Shown piece after piece: positions 47,067 to 58,470 of a DNA stretch of 64,000 bases. A program made the translations under genes and the position numbers. Within the stretch, counting starts at the first letter, position 1. Every line of letters starts with the position of its first letter. The stretch comes from Acetobacteraceae bacterium (GTDB lineage: Bacteria > Pseudomonadota > Alphaproteobacteria > Acetobacterales > Acetobacteraceae): the NCBI GenBank assembly GCA_027482245.1, contig JAIXWG010000015.1:248001-312000 (forward strand), written 5' to 3'. The notes beneath the pieces are model-generated. The model was not told the DNA's origin. It saw only the letters and a list, made by a program, of their open reading frames with translations, and did no database searches.

Positions 47067-47694
47067 GTGTTTCACGTGAAACAGCCCCTTCAGCCGACCC
47101 TGTCGCGCCTGCCCGACTGCGCGCCGCCCGATGCGGCGCAGCAGGCGATACTCGACGCCTATCTCGACCTGCTGATCCGCTGGAACAGCCGGATCAACCT
47201 GGTCGCGGATGCGGCCCCCGATGTGCTGCGCCAGCGCCACATCCTGGATTGCCTCCAGCTGGCCAGCCTTGTCCCGCCGGGGGATGAACCGATGGCCGAT
47301 CTCGGCGCCGGCGCCGGCCTGCCGGGCCTCGTCCTCGCCATCGCTACAGGGCGGCCGATGCATCTGGTGGAATCTGACCGGCGCAAGGCCGCCTTCCTGA
47401 CGGAAGCGGCGGCCCGACTCGACCTGAAGCGCGTAAAGGTCCACCCGACCCGAATCGAGGACGCCATCCTGCCGCCACTCGCCCTTGTCACCGCCCGCGC
47501 CCTGGCGCCGCTCGACCGCCTGCTGCCCCATGCCGCGCGGCTGCTGGCGCCGGGCGGCGCCGCCATTTTCCCGAAGGGGCGGACGGCGGAGGCGGAGCTC
47601 GCCGCCACCCGCCCCGCCTGGTCCTGCCAGGTGGAGCGCTTCGCCAGCCAGACCGACCCTGACGCCACCATCTTCCGCCTGAGCGATATCCGAC

Positions 47695-47714
<20 letters not shown>
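47067..47714 (+). CDS. rsmG: 16S rRNA (guanine-527-N7)-methyltransferase RsmG
   Basis: 215 residues from GTG 47067, two bases after mnmG. The first residues MFHVKQ are encoded by the parS palindrome itself, a feature shared with rsmG genes of other alphaproteobacteria. The SAM-binding motif is MADLGAGAGLPGL, followed by VESDRRKAAFL. It methylates G527 in the 530 loop. The 3' end overlaps parA by 20 bases. Confidence 0.95.
47068..47083. other. parS site (perfect 16-bp palindrome) at the rsmG start
   Basis: TGTTTCACGTGAAACA lies over the rsmG start codon region, so the same bases encode FHVKQ and serve as a ParB loading site. It is about 630 bases from parA. Confidence 0.93.
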
Positions 47715-48500
<786 letters not shown>

Positions 48501-48504
<4 letters not shown>

Positions 48505-49358
48505 GCAGCACGACACGCAAGCCGACCTCCCGCCTGGGCCGCGGCCTTTCCGCCCTGATCCCGGACGCGCCCACGCCCGCGCCGGGGGAGGCGCTGCGCC
48601 AGGTCCCGATCGAGGCGCTGGAACCCGGCCCCTTCCAGCCCCGCGGCGTGATGGACAGCACCAGCCTGGAGGAGCTCGCCACCTCCATCCGGGAACATGG
48701 AATCCTCCAGCCCATCCTGGTCCGCCCCAAGCCCGACCATCCCGGCGCCTATGAGATCGTCGGCGGCGAACGGCGCTGGCGCGCGGCGCAGGTGGCGCAG
48801 CTGCATGAGGTGCCGGTCGTCATTCGCGACCTTGGCGACCGGGAAGCGATGGCCGCCGGCCTCGTCGAGAACCTCCAGCGCCAGGACCTCAACGCGCTGG
48901 AGGAGGCGGAGGGCTACAAGCGGCTGCTGGAGGAATTCGGGCTGACGCAGGAAAGCCTCGGCCAGTCCGTCGGCAAGAGCCGCAGCCACGTCGCCAACAC
49001 GCTCCGCCTGCTCGGCCTGCCGCAGCCCGTGCGGGACATGGTGCGCCAGGGCAGCCTGTCGGCCGGCCATGCCCGGGCCCTGATCGGCGCGCCGGATGCG
49101 GTGAAGCTTGCCGCGCAGGTCGTGGTGCGCGGCCTCAATGTCCGCCAGACGGAAGCCCTCGTCGCCTCCAAGCCGCGCCCTGCCGGGCCGCGGGAGAAGG
49201 CGGAGGACCGGGAGACACGGGCGCTGGAGCGCGACCTGACCGAGAAGCTCGGCCTGCAGGTGCTGGTGAAGCACCAGGGCAAGGGCGGCGAGGTCACGAT
49301 CCGCTACAGGGACCTCGACCAGCTCGACGGGATCGTCCGCCTGCTGTCGGGCGGGTGA
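48501..49358 (+). CDS. parB: chromosome-partitioning protein ParB
   Basis: 285 residues. RLGRGLSALIPDA at the N-terminus is the ParA-interacting motif (with the Arg that stimulates ParA). The CTP-binding domain has GGERRWRAA from residue 88 and ENLQRQDLNALEEA. The HTH reads TQESLGQSVGKSRSHVANTL, and the C-terminal dimer domain closes the protein. CTP-dependent clamps load at parS and spread. Three candidate parS sites lie in this window. Confidence 0.96.
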
Positions 49359-49361
49359 CGC

Positions 49362-50375
49362 TCAGCGCCGGTTGAAGCCGGCGGCCTGGCGGGCGATGGC
49401 GGCGATGGCGGCGCGGGCGATGGCCAGGTCCGCCTCCCGGAAGGCGGTGGTCTTGGTGCGCTTCTCCGCCTCCAGCAGCGCGGCGCCCTGCGCTTCCAGG
49501 GCGGCGGCCGGCCAGTTGCGCAGCGCGCGGTCGAAGGCGGGCTTGTGGCGGAAGAAGACCGGCGGCCGCAGCACGCCGGAATCGCCCCCCGCGACCGAGG
49601 CCTCATGCAGGCGCTGCATGTGCCGCAGCGTGGCGCGCACCACCATCACGGGGTTGGCCCCTTCGGCGAAGGCCGCATCCAGGGCCCGGTCCGCGGCCAG
49701 GGCGTCGCCGGCGGTCGCCGCCATCAGCGCCTCGTCCAGGTCCATCGCCGCGCCCTCGGCCACGCAGGCCATGGCCGCTTCCTCATCCACCGTGCCGCCC
49801 TGGCCGACATGGAGCGCCATCACCTCCACCGCCCGGCGGAGCATCATGCGGTCCTCGCCCAGCCGGGCCGAGAGCCAGGACAGGGCGGAGGGTTCCGCCT
49901 GCACGCCCTGCTCGCGCAGCAGCCGCGCGATGGTGCCCGCCAGCGCCTCGTCACGTTCCCGGTAGCAGGGGATGGCGGCGACATCCGGCGCCGCCTCGGC
50001 CATGGCGCGCAGCTTGGACCGGGCCTGCAGCTCGCCGGCCTCCATCACCACCAGGGCCTCGCCCCTGGCGGCCAGCATGTCCTTCAGCGCATTGGCATGG
50101 GCATCGGTCGCATCCCGCAGCCGGACCACGCGCCGCCCGCCGGTCATGGCCAGGGCCGCTGCCTCCCCGGCCAGCACGCCGGCCCGCGCGGCCTCCTCCC
50201 GAGTCAGGTCCGCGAGGCGGAAGGGGTCGTCCATGGCGCCGCCGAGGACGGCGCGCACCAGCGCCTCCGCCCGTTCCCGCACGAGGCCGGAATCCTCGCC
50301 GAACAGCAGCACCGCGCGCAGGCCGGCGGGGTCGGCCAGCACCGCCTGCACGCGCCGGGCATCGATCTTCGCCAT
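49362..50375 (-). CDS. holA: DNA polymerase III subunit delta
   Basis: 337 residues, convergent with parB with a three-base gap. The N-terminal AAA+-like fold has LFGEDSGLVRERAEALV (no working Walker A, as usual for delta), WLSARLGEDRMMLRRAVEVMALH is typical of the middle region, and the C-terminal collar domain is helical. Delta opens the beta sliding clamp in the clamp loader. Order holA-lptE-leuS on this strand is conserved in alphaproteobacteria. Confidence 0.92.
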   Translation of the reverse strand: MAKIDARRVQAVLADPAGLRAVLLFGEDSGLVRERAEALVRAVLGGAMDDPFRLADLTREEAARAGVLAGEAAALAMTGGRRVVRLRDATDAHANALKDMLAARGEALVVMEAGELQARSKLRAMAEAAPDVAAIPCYRERDEALAGTIARLLREQGVQAEPSALSWLSARLGEDRMMLRRAVEVMALHVGQGGTVDEEAAMACVAEGAAMDLDEALMAATAGDALAADRALDAAFAEGANPVMVVRATLRHMQRLHEASVAGGDSGVLRPPVFFRHKPAFDRALRNWPAAALEAQGAALLEAEKRTKTTAFREADLAIARAAIAAIARQAAGFNRR

Positions 50376-50395
50376 GGGACGTGGTCAGGCCGGCA

Positions 50396-51118
50396 TCAGC
50401 GGGAGCCCGGCGGCAGCCCCAGCAGGCCGGGCGATGCGGGATCCGACAGGCTCGGCGGGGCCATATCGCCCGCCGTCGGCGCCGGGATGACGGGCACCTC
50501 CACCGGCGCCGAGCCATGGCCCTGCGCCCGCCGGCGGAACTCGGTCGCGATCCGCGTCACGATCTGGTCTGCCAGCGTCGCCGCCAGGCGCTGCTCCGTC
50601 GCCTCCCGGCTGCTGTCGGCGGCGAAGAACTGGTTGGCGGGGATGTTGTAGGCCTCGATGGAGCGTTCCTGGCCGGACATGATGCCCTCCGGCGGCGGCC
50701 CCAGCCGCACCAGGACCCAGTTGGCTGTCGCGATGTAGCGCACGCGGGTGGCGGCGCCGTCGGTCTGCACGCCCACGCCCTCCGCCGCCACGCCGGGGCC
50801 GACGCGCAACTCGTAGATCGGCTGGCGGGCGCCCCCGATCCCGGTGCCCAGGCGCTGCAGCAGGCCGCGGCGGATCAGCTGGCCGAAGCGCTCATTGATC
50901 GGTGCCACGCGGGTGGCGAGCAGCTGGTCCCGCACCGCGGGCTCCCCGCCCGCCGCGACGGCCGCGCCGTCACGGCCATAGAGCGGCCGGAACCCGCATC
51001 CCGCCAGCAGGCCCGCGGCCCCGACCAGGGCCGCGCGGCGCGTGACGAGCAGGGCTGCGCTGCGCGCGACAGGGGCCGCGCGCTCAGACAACGAAGTTGA
51101 CGACCCGTCCGGGGACAT
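50396..51118 (-). CDS. lptE: LPS-assembly lipoprotein LptE
   Basis: About 240 residues. A lipoprotein signal ends in [13 protein letters not shown], with lipidated C41 if ATG 51118 is the start; this start overlaps leuS by 35 bases and has AGGA nine bases upstream. A TTG at 51091 is an alternative. GCGFRPLYG is the classical opening of alphaproteobacterial LptE, the plug of the LptD barrel that delivers LPS to the outer leaflet. The C-terminal Pro-rich tail is not conserved. Confidence 0.88.
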   Translation of the reverse strand: MSPDGSSTSLSERAAPVARSAALLVTRRAALVGAAGLLAGCGFRPLYGRDGAAVAAGGEPAVRDQLLATRVAPINERFGQLIRRGLLQRLGTGIGGARQPIYELRVGPGVAAEGVGVQTDGAATRVRYIATANWVLVRLGPPPEGIMSGQERSIEAYNIPANQFFAADSSREATEQRLAATLADQIVTRIATEFRRRAQGHGSAPVEVPVIPAPTAGDMAPPSLSDPASPGLLGLPPGSR

Positions 51119-53705
51119 GGATGCGCTTCCTGACCGGCTTGCCCGCGAAGGCACGCTGCACGTTCTCCTCGGCCTCGGCCAGGGCGAAAATCTCGGCTTC
51201 CGAGGCGCCGGCCGCGACCTCGATCGTCGCACGCAGCTTGCCCAGCACCTGTACCGCCAGCGTCACCGTCTCCGCCTTCAGCAGCGCGGGGTCGGGCTCC
51301 GGCCAGGGCATCTGCGCCACCAGCTGCCCGCCGCCTGGGGCGAGCAGGCTGAACAGTTCTTCCGCCAGATGCGGCATCATGGGCGCGGAGAGACGCGCCA
51401 GCATCTCCAGCGCCTCCCGCCGCGCGGCGCCCATGCCTTCGGCCGTGGCATTGGCTTCCGCCTCACCGATCGCATTGGCGAATTCATGGATGCGGGCGAC
51501 GGCGACGTTGAAGGCGAAGCTCTCCAGCGCCTCCGTCACCGCGGCGATGGTGCGGTGCGTGGCCTGGCGCAGCTTGCGGGCGGCGCCGGTCGCCCCCTCG
51601 GCCGGCGTGCCGGCGGGTGGCAGGGCGGGCAGGGCGTTGCTGGCCAGGCGGAACAGGCGCTGGGTGAAGCGGAAGGCGCCGGCGACGCCGGACTCCGTCC
51701 ATTCCATGTCCCGCTCCGGCGGGTTGTCCGCCAGGATGAACCAGCGCGCCGTATCGGCCCCGTATTTCGCGATGATCGCGCCGGGATCGATGGTGTTGCG
51801 CTTGGACTTGGACATCGCCTCGATGCGGCCGATGGTCACCGCCTCGTTGCTGCCCTTCACCGTCGCGGTGCGGCTGCCATCGGCGGCGGTGCCGAACTCC
51901 ACCTCCTCCGGGTACAGCCAGCGGCCATCGGCGCCCTTGTAGCTTTCGTGCTGTACCATCCCCTGGGTGAAGAGGCCCGCGAAGGGCTCCGCCACGCCGA
52001 GGTGCCCCGTCGCCTGCATCGCGCGGGTGAAGAAGCGGCTGTAGAGCAGGTGCAGGATCGCGTGCTCGATGCCGCCGATATACTGGTCAACGGGCAGCCA
52101 CGCGTCCACGGCCGCGCGCGTCACCGGGGGCTCCGCCTGCGGGCTGCAGAACCGGGCAAAATACCAGGAGCTGTCGACGAAGGTGTCGCAGGTATCGGTC
52201 TCCCGCCGCGCGGGCTTGCCGCAGGACGGGCAGCCGACATGCTTCCAGGTCGGGTGGTGGTCCAGCGGGTTGCCGGGCTTCGAGAAATCGACATCCTCCG
52301 GCAGCACCACCGGCAGCTGGTCCTGCGGCACGGGCTGCGCGCCGCAATCGTCGCAATGGATGACCGGGATCGGGCAGCCCCAGTAGCGCTGGCGGCTGAC
52401 GCCCCAGTCCCGCAGGCGCCAGTTCACGACGCCATTGCCGGTGCCGAGGCCTTCCAGCCGATCGATCACCGCCCGCTTGGCCGCCGGCACGGCCAGGCCG
52501 TCCAGGAAGTCCGAATTGTAGATGGTGCCGTCATCGGTATAGGCGACGTCACCGACCGCGAAGGCGGCGGGATCGCCGCCCGGCGGCAGCACCACGGGGG
52601 TGACGGACAGGCCGTACTTCCGCGCGAAATCCAGGTCCCGCTGGTCATGGGCGGGGCAGCCGAAGATGGCGCCGGTGCCGTATTCCATCAGCACGAAGTT
52701 CGCGATCCAGACGGGGTATTCGCGCCCGTCGAAGGGATGCTTCACCCGGAAACCGCTGTCGAAGCCGCGCTTCTCCGCCTGCTCGATCGCCGCCTCGCTG
52801 GTGCCCATGCGGCGGCATTCTGCGACGAATTCCGCGGCGGCGGGATTGGCGGCGGCGGCTGCGGCAGCCAGCGGGTGTTCCGCTGCCACCGCCAGGAAGG
52901 ACATGCCGAACAGCGTGTCGGGCCGGGTGGTGAACACTTCCACCTCCTCGGTCCCGTCCACCGGCTGCGAGAGCCTGAAGCGCACCCGCGCGCCCTCGCT
53001 GCGGCCGATCCAGTTGGACTGCATCAGCTTCACGCGTTCGGGCCAGCGATCCAGCCCGCCCAGCGCCTCCAGCAGGTCCGGCGCGTACTTCGTGATGCTC
53101 AGGAACCACTGGCTGAGCTTCTTCTTCTCGACCAGCGCGCCGGACCGCCAGCCGCGCCCGTCAATCACCTGCTCATTCGCGAGCACGGTGCCATCCACCG
53201 GGTCCCAATTGACCCAGCTTTCCTTCCGCTCGACCAGGCCGGCCTTCCAGAAATCCAGGAACAGCTTCTGCTGCTGGCCGTAATAGGCGACGTCACAGGT
53301 CGCGAATTCGCGGGACCAGTCGAGCGACAGCCCCATGCGCTTCAGCTCCGCGCGCATGTTGGCGATGTTGGCGTAGGTCCACTGGCCAGGATGGATCCCA
53401 CGCTCCCGCGCCGCATTCTCGGCCGGCAGGCCGAAGGCGTCCCAGCCCATGGGGTGCATCACCAGGTGCCCGCGGGCCCGCTTGTAGCGCGCCACCACGT
53501 CGCCCAGCGTGTAGTTCCGGACGTGCCCCATATGGATCTTGCCGGAGGGGTACGGGAACATCTCCAGCACGTAGTACTTGCTCGCGCCCGCCGGGGGCAC
53601 GTCCGGCACGGAGAAGACGCCGCGCTTGTCCCATTCCGCCTGCCAGCGGGGCTCGGCGGCAGCGAAGTCGTGGCGCGCGGGGGGGTTCGGGGCGATCTCG
53701 TTCAT
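51084..53705 (-). CDS. leuS: leucyl-tRNA synthetase
   Basis: 873 residues from ATG 53705. The class I HIGH motif appears as HMGH (58-61) in [16 protein letters not shown], and the KMSKS loop as MSKSK (631-635). An editing (CP1) domain with [35 protein letters not shown] and VPCxxCG-like zinc motif lies between them. It charges tRNA-Leu and hydrolyses mischarged products. The frame is open upstream to 54131 but those residues are not conserved. Confidence 0.96.
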   Translation of the reverse strand: MNEIAPNPPARHDFAAAEPRWQAEWDKRGVFSVPDVPPAGASKYYVLEMFPYPSGKIHMGHVRNYTLGDVVARYKRARGHLVMHPMGWDAFGLPAENAARERGIHPGQWTYANIANMRAELKRMGLSLDWSREFATCDVAYYGQQQKLFLDFWKAGLVERKESWVNWDPVDGTVLANEQVIDGRGWRSGALVEKKKLSQWFLSITKYAPDLLEALGGLDRWPERVKLMQSNWIGRSEGARVRFRLSQPVDGTEEVEVFTTRPDTLFGMSFLAVAAEHPLAAAAAAANPAAAEFVAECRRMGTSEAAIEQAEKRGFDSGFRVKHPFDGREYPVWIANFVLMEYGTGAIFGCPAHDQRDLDFARKYGLSVTPVVLPPGGDPAAFAVGDVAYTDDGTIYNSDFLDGLAVPAAKRAVIDRLEGLGTGNGVVNWRLRDWGVSRQRYWGCPIPVIHCDDCGAQPVPQDQLPVVLPEDVDFSKPGNPLDHHPTWKHVGCPSCGKPARRETDTCDTFVDSSWYFARFCSPQAEPPVTRAAVDAWLPVDQYIGGIEHAILHLLYSRFFTRAMQATGHLGVAEPFAGLFTQGMVQHESYKGADGRWLYPEEVEFGTAADGSRTATVKGSNEAVTIGRIEAMSKSKRNTIDPGAIIAKYGADTARWFILADNPPERDMEWTESGVAGAFRFTQRLFRLASNALPALPPAGTPAEGATGAARKLRQATHRTIAAVTEALESFAFNVAVARIHEFANAIGEAEANATAEGMGAARREALEMLARLSAPMMPHLAEELFSLLAPGGGQLVAQMPWPEPDPALLKAETVTLAVQVLGKLRATIEVAAGASEAEIFALAEAEENVQRAFAGKPVRKRIHVPGRVVNFVV

Positions 53706-53824
53706 GATGCTGCGGTGCGTCGGTCTGCTGGGAGCCGCAGGCATAGAACCCCCGCGCGCCGCTGGAAAGGGCGCGGGGTGGCGAAGAACGGAGGAGGTGG
53801 CAGGGCCCGCGGGGCCCCGGCCCG

Positions 53825-54385
53825 TCAGCGCGCCGCGGCGGTCGCCTGGGAACGCAGCTCGCGCGCCCGGCTCAGCACCTGGTCCTCGAGCTCGGACGCC
53901 GTGCCGGCGGAGACGGGGACGTCCACCCAGGCATTGCCGCGCAGTTCCTGGCGGAAGATGGCGATGCGCACGCCGTCGGAGCGCAGCTGCCGGCCAAGGA
54001 TGTAGGCCGTGGCGCGGAAGCGTTCGCCGGCGGTGCCGGGGGGCGAATACCAGTCGGTGATCAGCACGCCGCCGAAGGGATCGGCGGAGGCCAGCGGCAT
54101 GAAGGACAGGGTGTCGAGCGAGGCGCGCCACAGATAGGCGTTCACGCCGATCCCGCTCTGCTCCCCGGCGCCGCCGCTGCCGCGCTGGCTGCCGCGGTCG
54201 TTGCCGACGATCAGGATGCCGTCCTCGCCCGTCAGGCGGCCACGGACGCGGGCCCGCTTGCTGTCGTCATTGTATTCGTCGAGGCCGGGCACGCGCATGT
54301 TCTCGGACAGGGTGGAGCACCCCACGAGGACAGTGGCGACGAGGCCGACCGACAAGACATTCCTGAGCCGCCGCATGATTCCCAT
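53825..54385 (-). CDS. DUF3576 family lipoprotein
   Basis: 186 residues from ATG 54385; ATG 54376 is possible. The signal [19 protein letters not shown] places the lipid on C23. [32 protein letters not shown] is split over the conserved core of the DUF3576 family, always found upstream of leuS in alphaproteobacteria. Function is not established; the operon with leuS and lptE hints at an envelope role. Confidence 0.85.
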   Translation of the reverse strand: MGIMRRLRNVLSVGLVATVLVGCSTLSENMRVPGLDEYNDDSKRARVRGRLTGEDGILIVGNDRGSQRGSGGAGEQSGIGVNAYLWRASLDTLSFMPLASADPFGGVLITDWYSPPGTAGERFRATAYILGRQLRSDGVRIAIFRQELRGNAWVDVPVSAGTASELEDQVLSRARELRSQATAAAR

Positions 54386-54511
54386 CCCGAGCGATCGGGG
54401 GCACCGGGGTACCCCGGCCTGCTTCCTAGCCGCTTTGCGGGCGGAGGAAAACTGGCGCGTTGCCGGAGGGTCTGAAACCGCCCCTTCGGCGAAACAGGCT
54501 GAAAAGAAGAA

Positions 54512-54535
54512 GGGCGGCGGGTTTCCCCGCCGCCC
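54512..54535 (-). terminator. rho-independent terminator of the porin gene
   Basis: GGGCGGCGGG pairs perfectly with CCCGCCGCCC around TTTC. In the leftward direction it is followed by a T-rich run (TTCTTCTTTTC), which is the layout of an intrinsic terminator for the leftward porin transcript. Confidence 0.85.
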
Positions 54536-54574
54536 CCCCAATCCGGGCCGTCAGCCCTTTCGATCCGCGAGGGA

Positions 54575-55810
54575 TCAGAAGGTCAGGCGGGTGCCGACCA
54601 CGAACACGTCGATGTCGCGGTTACGCGCGCCCGGGCCATTGCCGGCCGGCGCCAGCGCCGTCGGGTTGGACGAGCTGTTGGAGATGTTCTTGTCGGAGAT
54701 GTTCGAGTAGTTCGCGAACAGGTCCATGCCGGGCGCCAGCGTGTAGGAAGCGCCGAGGCTCCACACGGTCTGCGTACGGTCGGCCAGCGCACCCTGGTCG
54801 CGCTCGGCCTTGGCGTAGAAGCCGCCCACCGCGATCGGGCCGGTCACGTAGGTCGCGCCGAGACCCCAGGTGGAGGAGTTGCCGAGGCCCTGACGCAGCG
54901 CCGTGCCGGTGACGCCGCCGTAACGGCCCCAGCGGTACATGCCGCCGACGGTCAGGCCGAAGCCCGTGACCTGCAGGCCGGCCTGGTACTCGGAGATGTC
55001 CTGCAGCTGCGCCGCCGTCGGCGCGACGGCCTGGGCGTCCATACGGTGCGCGGCGAGGCCGGCCTGCACGCCGATGTTGCCGAAGCTGCCACGGTAGCGG
55101 ATGGCGCCGGACAGCTCGTTGCGGGGAGTGTCGTTCGGGTCGCGCTGCAGAACCTGCGTGCTGGCGGTCAGGCCGGACGTCACCGAGCGGTATTCTTCGC
55201 CTTCACGACGGTTCGGCGCGAAGCTCACGCCGAAGTCGAAGCCGAAGAACTGCGGCGACATGTAGATGATCTTGGTGCTGTCGTTGCCGTCGTTGATGTC
55301 GGCGACGAGGTAGCGGTTGCCGTCCGCGGCGAGGGCCACAAACTCGTCCCACTGGGAGGACATGCCGAGCTGGGCCACGGCGCCGGGCAGGGAGACGGCC
55401 ATCTGGGAGGCCGCGCTGTCCTGGTCACCGAACTGCAGGGTGCCGAGCGTCGGGCTGGAGACGAAGCCCCAGGCCTCGTCCGTGTCCACGCCCGTGCCGG
55501 CCGTGGTGGAGGCGGTCGGGATGAAATTGTCGATCTGCAGCTCGACCTGCGCGCCGTAGCTGAGGCCGTTGGCGGCCTTGCCACCGACGATCACGACGAT
55601 TTCCGCGTCAGAGCGGAAGTCGATCTTGTCGCGGTTGCGCTGCACCGTGCCGGTCGTGACAGCGTTGCGGTCCTGGCTGTCCTTCACATAGGCGCCGGTG
55701 AACTCGAAGTAGCCGCCGATCCGAACCGTCGGGGCCGTCTGCGCCTGAGCGACGTTGCTCAGCAGCGCAGCGCCGACCACCGCAGTGGTGCCCAGCAGAA
55801 TCTTGCGCAT
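54575..55810 (-). CDS. outer-membrane porin
   Basis: 411 residues with a strong Shine-Dalgarno (AGGAGG) seven bases before ATG 55810. Sec signal MRKILLGTTAVVGAALLSNVAQA. The mature protein starts with APTVRIGGYFEF, is rich in Gly, Asn, Asp and aromatic residues in alternation, and ends in DIDVFVVGTRLTF with the C-terminal Phe needed for Bam-dependent insertion. It fits the 16-stranded trimeric general porins of alphaproteobacteria. A dedicated terminator and good ribosome site indicate high expression. Confidence 0.9.
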   Translation of the reverse strand: MRKILLGTTAVVGAALLSNVAQAQTAPTVRIGGYFEFTGAYVKDSQDRNAVTTGTVQRNRDKIDFRSDAEIVVIVGGKAANGLSYGAQVELQIDNFIPTASTTAGTGVDTDEAWGFVSSPTLGTLQFGDQDSAASQMAVSLPGAVAQLGMSSQWDEFVALAADGNRYLVADINDGNDSTKIIYMSPQFFGFDFGVSFAPNRREGEEYRSVTSGLTASTQVLQRDPNDTPRNELSGAIRYRGSFGNIGVQAGLAAHRMDAQAVAPTAAQLQDISEYQAGLQVTGFGLTVGGMYRWGRYGGVTGTALRQGLGNSSTWGLGATYVTGPIAVGGFYAKAERDQGALADRTQTVWSLGASYTLAPGMDLFANYSNISDKNISNSSSNPTALAPAGNGPGARNRDIDVFVVGTRLTF

Positions 55811-56088
55811 AGTTAAACCTCCTCCTGCACCGGGTGGCCCCCGGCATGCGACGACCCGCCTGCCCCCCTCGGCAGGACGCCGCCACCCGAAGAAAACTCC
55901 CGGTGGCAGTCAGGCCCGGGCCGACTATGGTCCGGCCCCCTCCCCGCCGGCAACGGTCCAGCAACCCACCTCGCGACTTCCGCGAGACAGTGTGGCGGCG
56001 GAGCCACAGGATGTTGCGCGACATTTCGCGGCGCGTGAGCAGCCCGCGGCGCCAGGAGAGACCATCGCCAGGCGCCGGCACGCAGCAA
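55811..56088 (-). promoter_or_regulatory. upstream region of the porin gene
   Basis: 278 bases between the thiamine-type gene's stop and the porin start, both leftward. It contains a possible stem pairing GCCACC with GGTGGC around 55872-55898. I cannot point to a clear promoter. A strongly expressed porin mRNA with a long 5' leader could be a target for small RNAs (inference). Confidence 0.35.
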
Positions 56089-56694
56089 TCAGCCGCGCAG
56101 CGCCCCGATCGCCGCCAGGCCCTTCACCCGGCGAAGCGGCAGCCGCCCGGCGGTCCTTGGCCCGACGCCGCCCAGCGCCACCGCCGGCGCGGGCAGAAGC
56201 GCGGCCAGCATTCCCCAGCGCAGCGGGCCCAGCGCCGGCGCGCCGGGGTGGCTGGCCGTCGGGAAGGCCGGGGAGACGAAGCCGAGGTCGGGCCGCAGCC
56301 GGCGCGCCCGCGCCAGCGCCGGCCGGCCATGCACGGCCATCGACAGCAGCGCCCAAGGTGCGCCTGCCCGGCGCGCCAGCAGGAAGGGCAGCAGCCCCCG
56401 CGCATCCCGCCGGTCCGGGACATGCAGCCCCGCCCGGACCCGCAAGGCCGCCCGGCCATCTCCGCCGACCAGCAGCATGAGGCCCCGCGCCCGCGCCAGC
56501 CGCGCCAGGGCGCGCAGCACCCCGCGCTTCACCGACCGCGCCAGCACGCCCTGCCCCCGCGGCAGGCGGGATGCGGCGGCGCGCGGATCGGGCAGCCGGT
56601 CCGGGTCCGACAGCAGCCATAGCCGCGGCAGGATGCGCCCCCGCGCGCGGGGCGGCTTGAGGCGCCGCGACCAGACCTCTAGCGTCCGCGCCAT
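56089..56694 (-). CDS. thiamine-phosphate-synthase-like (TenI/ThiE fold) protein
   Basis: 201 residues from ATG 56694. PRLWLLSDPDRLPDPRAAA resembles the opening of ThiE-like proteins, and the end, PAVALGGVGPRTAGRL, matches the phosphate-binding loop of the TIM barrel (ALGGV). Several catalytic positions of true ThiE are not evident, so it may be a TenI-type paralogue of unknown function. Its start codon shares two bases with that of the divergent PLP-protein gene. Confidence 0.72.
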   Translation of the reverse strand: MARTLEVWSRRLKPPRARGRILPRLWLLSDPDRLPDPRAAASRLPRGQGVLARSVKRGVLRALARLARARGLMLLVGGDGRAALRVRAGLHVPDRRDARGLLPFLLARRAGAPWALLSMAVHGRPALARARRLRPDLGFVSPAFPTASHPGAPALGPLRWGMLAALLPAPAVALGGVGPRTAGRLPLRRVKGLAAIGALRG

Positions 56695-57388
56695 GTCCGA
56701 TCCCCAGACCATGCCTGCCCCCATCGCCGCCAACCTGGCGCGGGTGCGCGACAGCATCGCGGAAGCCTGCCTCCGCGCCAATCGCGACCCCGCCTCCGTC
56801 ACCCTGGTCGCCGTCTCCAAGACCAACCCGCAGGAGGCCGTGCTGGCGGCACTGGCCGCCGGGCAGACCGTGTTCGGGGAGAACCGGGTGCAGGAGGCAC
56901 AGCAGAAATTCCCGGGATTGCGGGCGGACCACCCGCGGCTCCGCCTCCACCTCATCGGCGCGCTACAGACCAACAAGGCCCGGGATGCCGTGCGCGTCGC
57001 CGACGTGATCGAAAGCCTGGACCGCCCCAGGCTCGCCACCGCCATCGCCGATGCCATGGCGAAGGAAGGCCGCCGCCCGGGCCTGCTGGTTCAGGTCAAC
57101 ATCGGCGACGAACCGCAGAAGGCCGGCGTCCCCACCGCCGAGGCCGATGCCTTCATCCGCGCCTGCCTCGACGATCACGGCCTGCCGATCGAGGGCCTTA
57201 TGTGCATCCCGCCGGTGGAGGGCGACCCCCGCCCGCACTTCGCCGCGCTGCGGGAGATGGCGGCGCGCCATGGCCTCAAGACGCTGTCGATGGGCATGTC
57301 CGGCGACTACCAGGCCGCGATCGCGGAGGGTGCCACCCATGTCCGCATCGGCACCGCCATCTTCGGGCATCGCGCCTATCCCGCCTGA
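56693..57388 (+). CDS. YggS family PLP homeostasis protein
   Basis: 231 residues from ATG 56693. VTLVAVSKTNP contains the PLP-binding Lys, followed by GENRVQEAQQKF, LHLIGALQTNKA and LSMGMSGDYQAAIAEGATHVRIG, all family hallmarks. YggS/PLPBP controls vitamin B6 and amino-acid pools; it has no known catalytic activity. The upstream divergent ThiE-like gene starts on the opposite strand in the same CATG. Confidence 0.93.
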   Translation: MSDPQTMPAPIAANLARVRDSIAEACLRANRDPASVTLVAVSKTNPQEAVLAALAAGQTVFGENRVQEAQQKFPGLRADHPRLRLHLIGALQTNKARDAVRVADVIESLDRPRLATAIADAMAKEGRRPGLLVQVNIGDEPQKAGVPTAEADAFIRACLDDHGLPIEGLMCIPPVEGDPRPHFAALREMAARHGLKTLSMGMSGDYQAAIAEGATHVRIGTAIFGHRAYPA

Positions 57389-57459
57389 CGCCAGCCCCTC
57401 CGGCTTGACGCCAGACGCCCACCCGGCACAACCAAGCCCATCACACGAGCGATATAGCC

Positions 57460-58461
57460 ATGACCCGCGTCTTCTCCGGCATCCAGCCCTCGGGCGTCCC
57501 GACCCTCGGCAACTACCTCGGCGCCATCCGCAACTGGGTGCCGATGCAGGACACGCATGAGAGCATCTTCTGCGTCGTGGACCTGCACGCCATCACCGTC
57601 TGGCAGGACCCGAAGGAACTGGCGCGCCAGACGCGGGAGATGGCGGCGGCGCTGATCGCCTGCGGGCTCGACCCCAGGCGCTGCACGCTGTTCATCCAGT
57701 CCCATGTGCACGCCCATACGCGGCTGGCCTGGATCTTCAACTGCGTGGCGCGGCTCGGCTGGCTGAACCGGATGACCCAGTTCAAGGACAAGGCCGGCAA
57801 GGACCGGGAGGCAGCCTCCAGCGGCCTCTATGTCTATCCGAACCTGATGGCGGCCGACATCCTGACCTACCACGCCACCATGGTGCCGGTCGGCGACGAC
57901 CAGCGGCAGCACCTGGAGCTTGCCAACGACATCGCGGAGAAGTTCAACCACGACTACGGCGTGGACTTCTTCCCGCGCATCGAGCCGATGATCCAGGGCG
58001 TCGCCGCCCGCGTCATGTCGCTGCGCGACGGCACCAAGAAGATGTCGAAGTCGGACCCCTCCGACCAGTCGCGCATCAACCTGACCGACAACCACGATGC
58101 CATCGCGCTGAAGATCCGCCGCGCCAAGACGGACCCGGAGCCGCTGCCCGACCACGTCTCGGGCCTGGAGGCGCGGCCGGAGGCGCGCAACCTGGTCGGC
58201 ATCCTCGCCGCCATCACCGGCACCATGCCGGAGAACGTGCTGCGGGAGCATGGCGGCAAGGGTTTTGGCAGTTTCAAGGAAACCCTTGTCGAGGCCCTGG
58301 TCGCGCACCTGACGCCGATCCAGGCGGAAATGACGCGGCTGCTGGACGACCCTTCGGCGCTCGACGCCCAGCTTCGCCTCGGCGCCGACCGGGCCGAGGC
58401 GATCGCCGCGCCGATCTGCGCGCGGGCGGAGGAGATCGTGGGCTTCCTGCCCCGCCGGTAG
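57460..58461 (+). CDS. trpS: tryptophanyl-tRNA synthetase
   Basis: 333 residues. The class I signature is [17 protein letters not shown] (TLGN in place of HIGH), and KMSKS is at 194-198 in [29 protein letters not shown] and [12 protein letters not shown] are conserved in bacterial TrpRS. It charges tRNA-Trp. It converges with the EEP gene with a nine-base gap. Confidence 0.96.
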   Translation: MTRVFSGIQPSGVPTLGNYLGAIRNWVPMQDTHESIFCVVDLHAITVWQDPKELARQTREMAAALIACGLDPRRCTLFIQSHVHAHTRLAWIFNCVARLGWLNRMTQFKDKAGKDREAASSGLYVYPNLMAADILTYHATMVPVGDDQRQHLELANDIAEKFNHDYGVDFFPRIEPMIQGVAARVMSLRDGTKKMSKSDPSDQSRINLTDNHDAIALKIRRAKTDPEPLPDHVSGLEARPEARNLVGILAAITGTMPENVLREHGGKGFGSFKETLVEALVAHLTPIQAEMTRLLDDPSALDAQLRLGADRAEAIAAPICARAEEIVGFLPRR

Positions 58462-58470
58462 TCGCCGGCG

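Noticed and set aside
53706-54131. LeuRS with a 142-residue N-terminal extension
   Set aside because: The upstream open frame overlaps the DUF3576 gene and is Arg/Pro-rich; ATG 53705 begins the conserved sequence.
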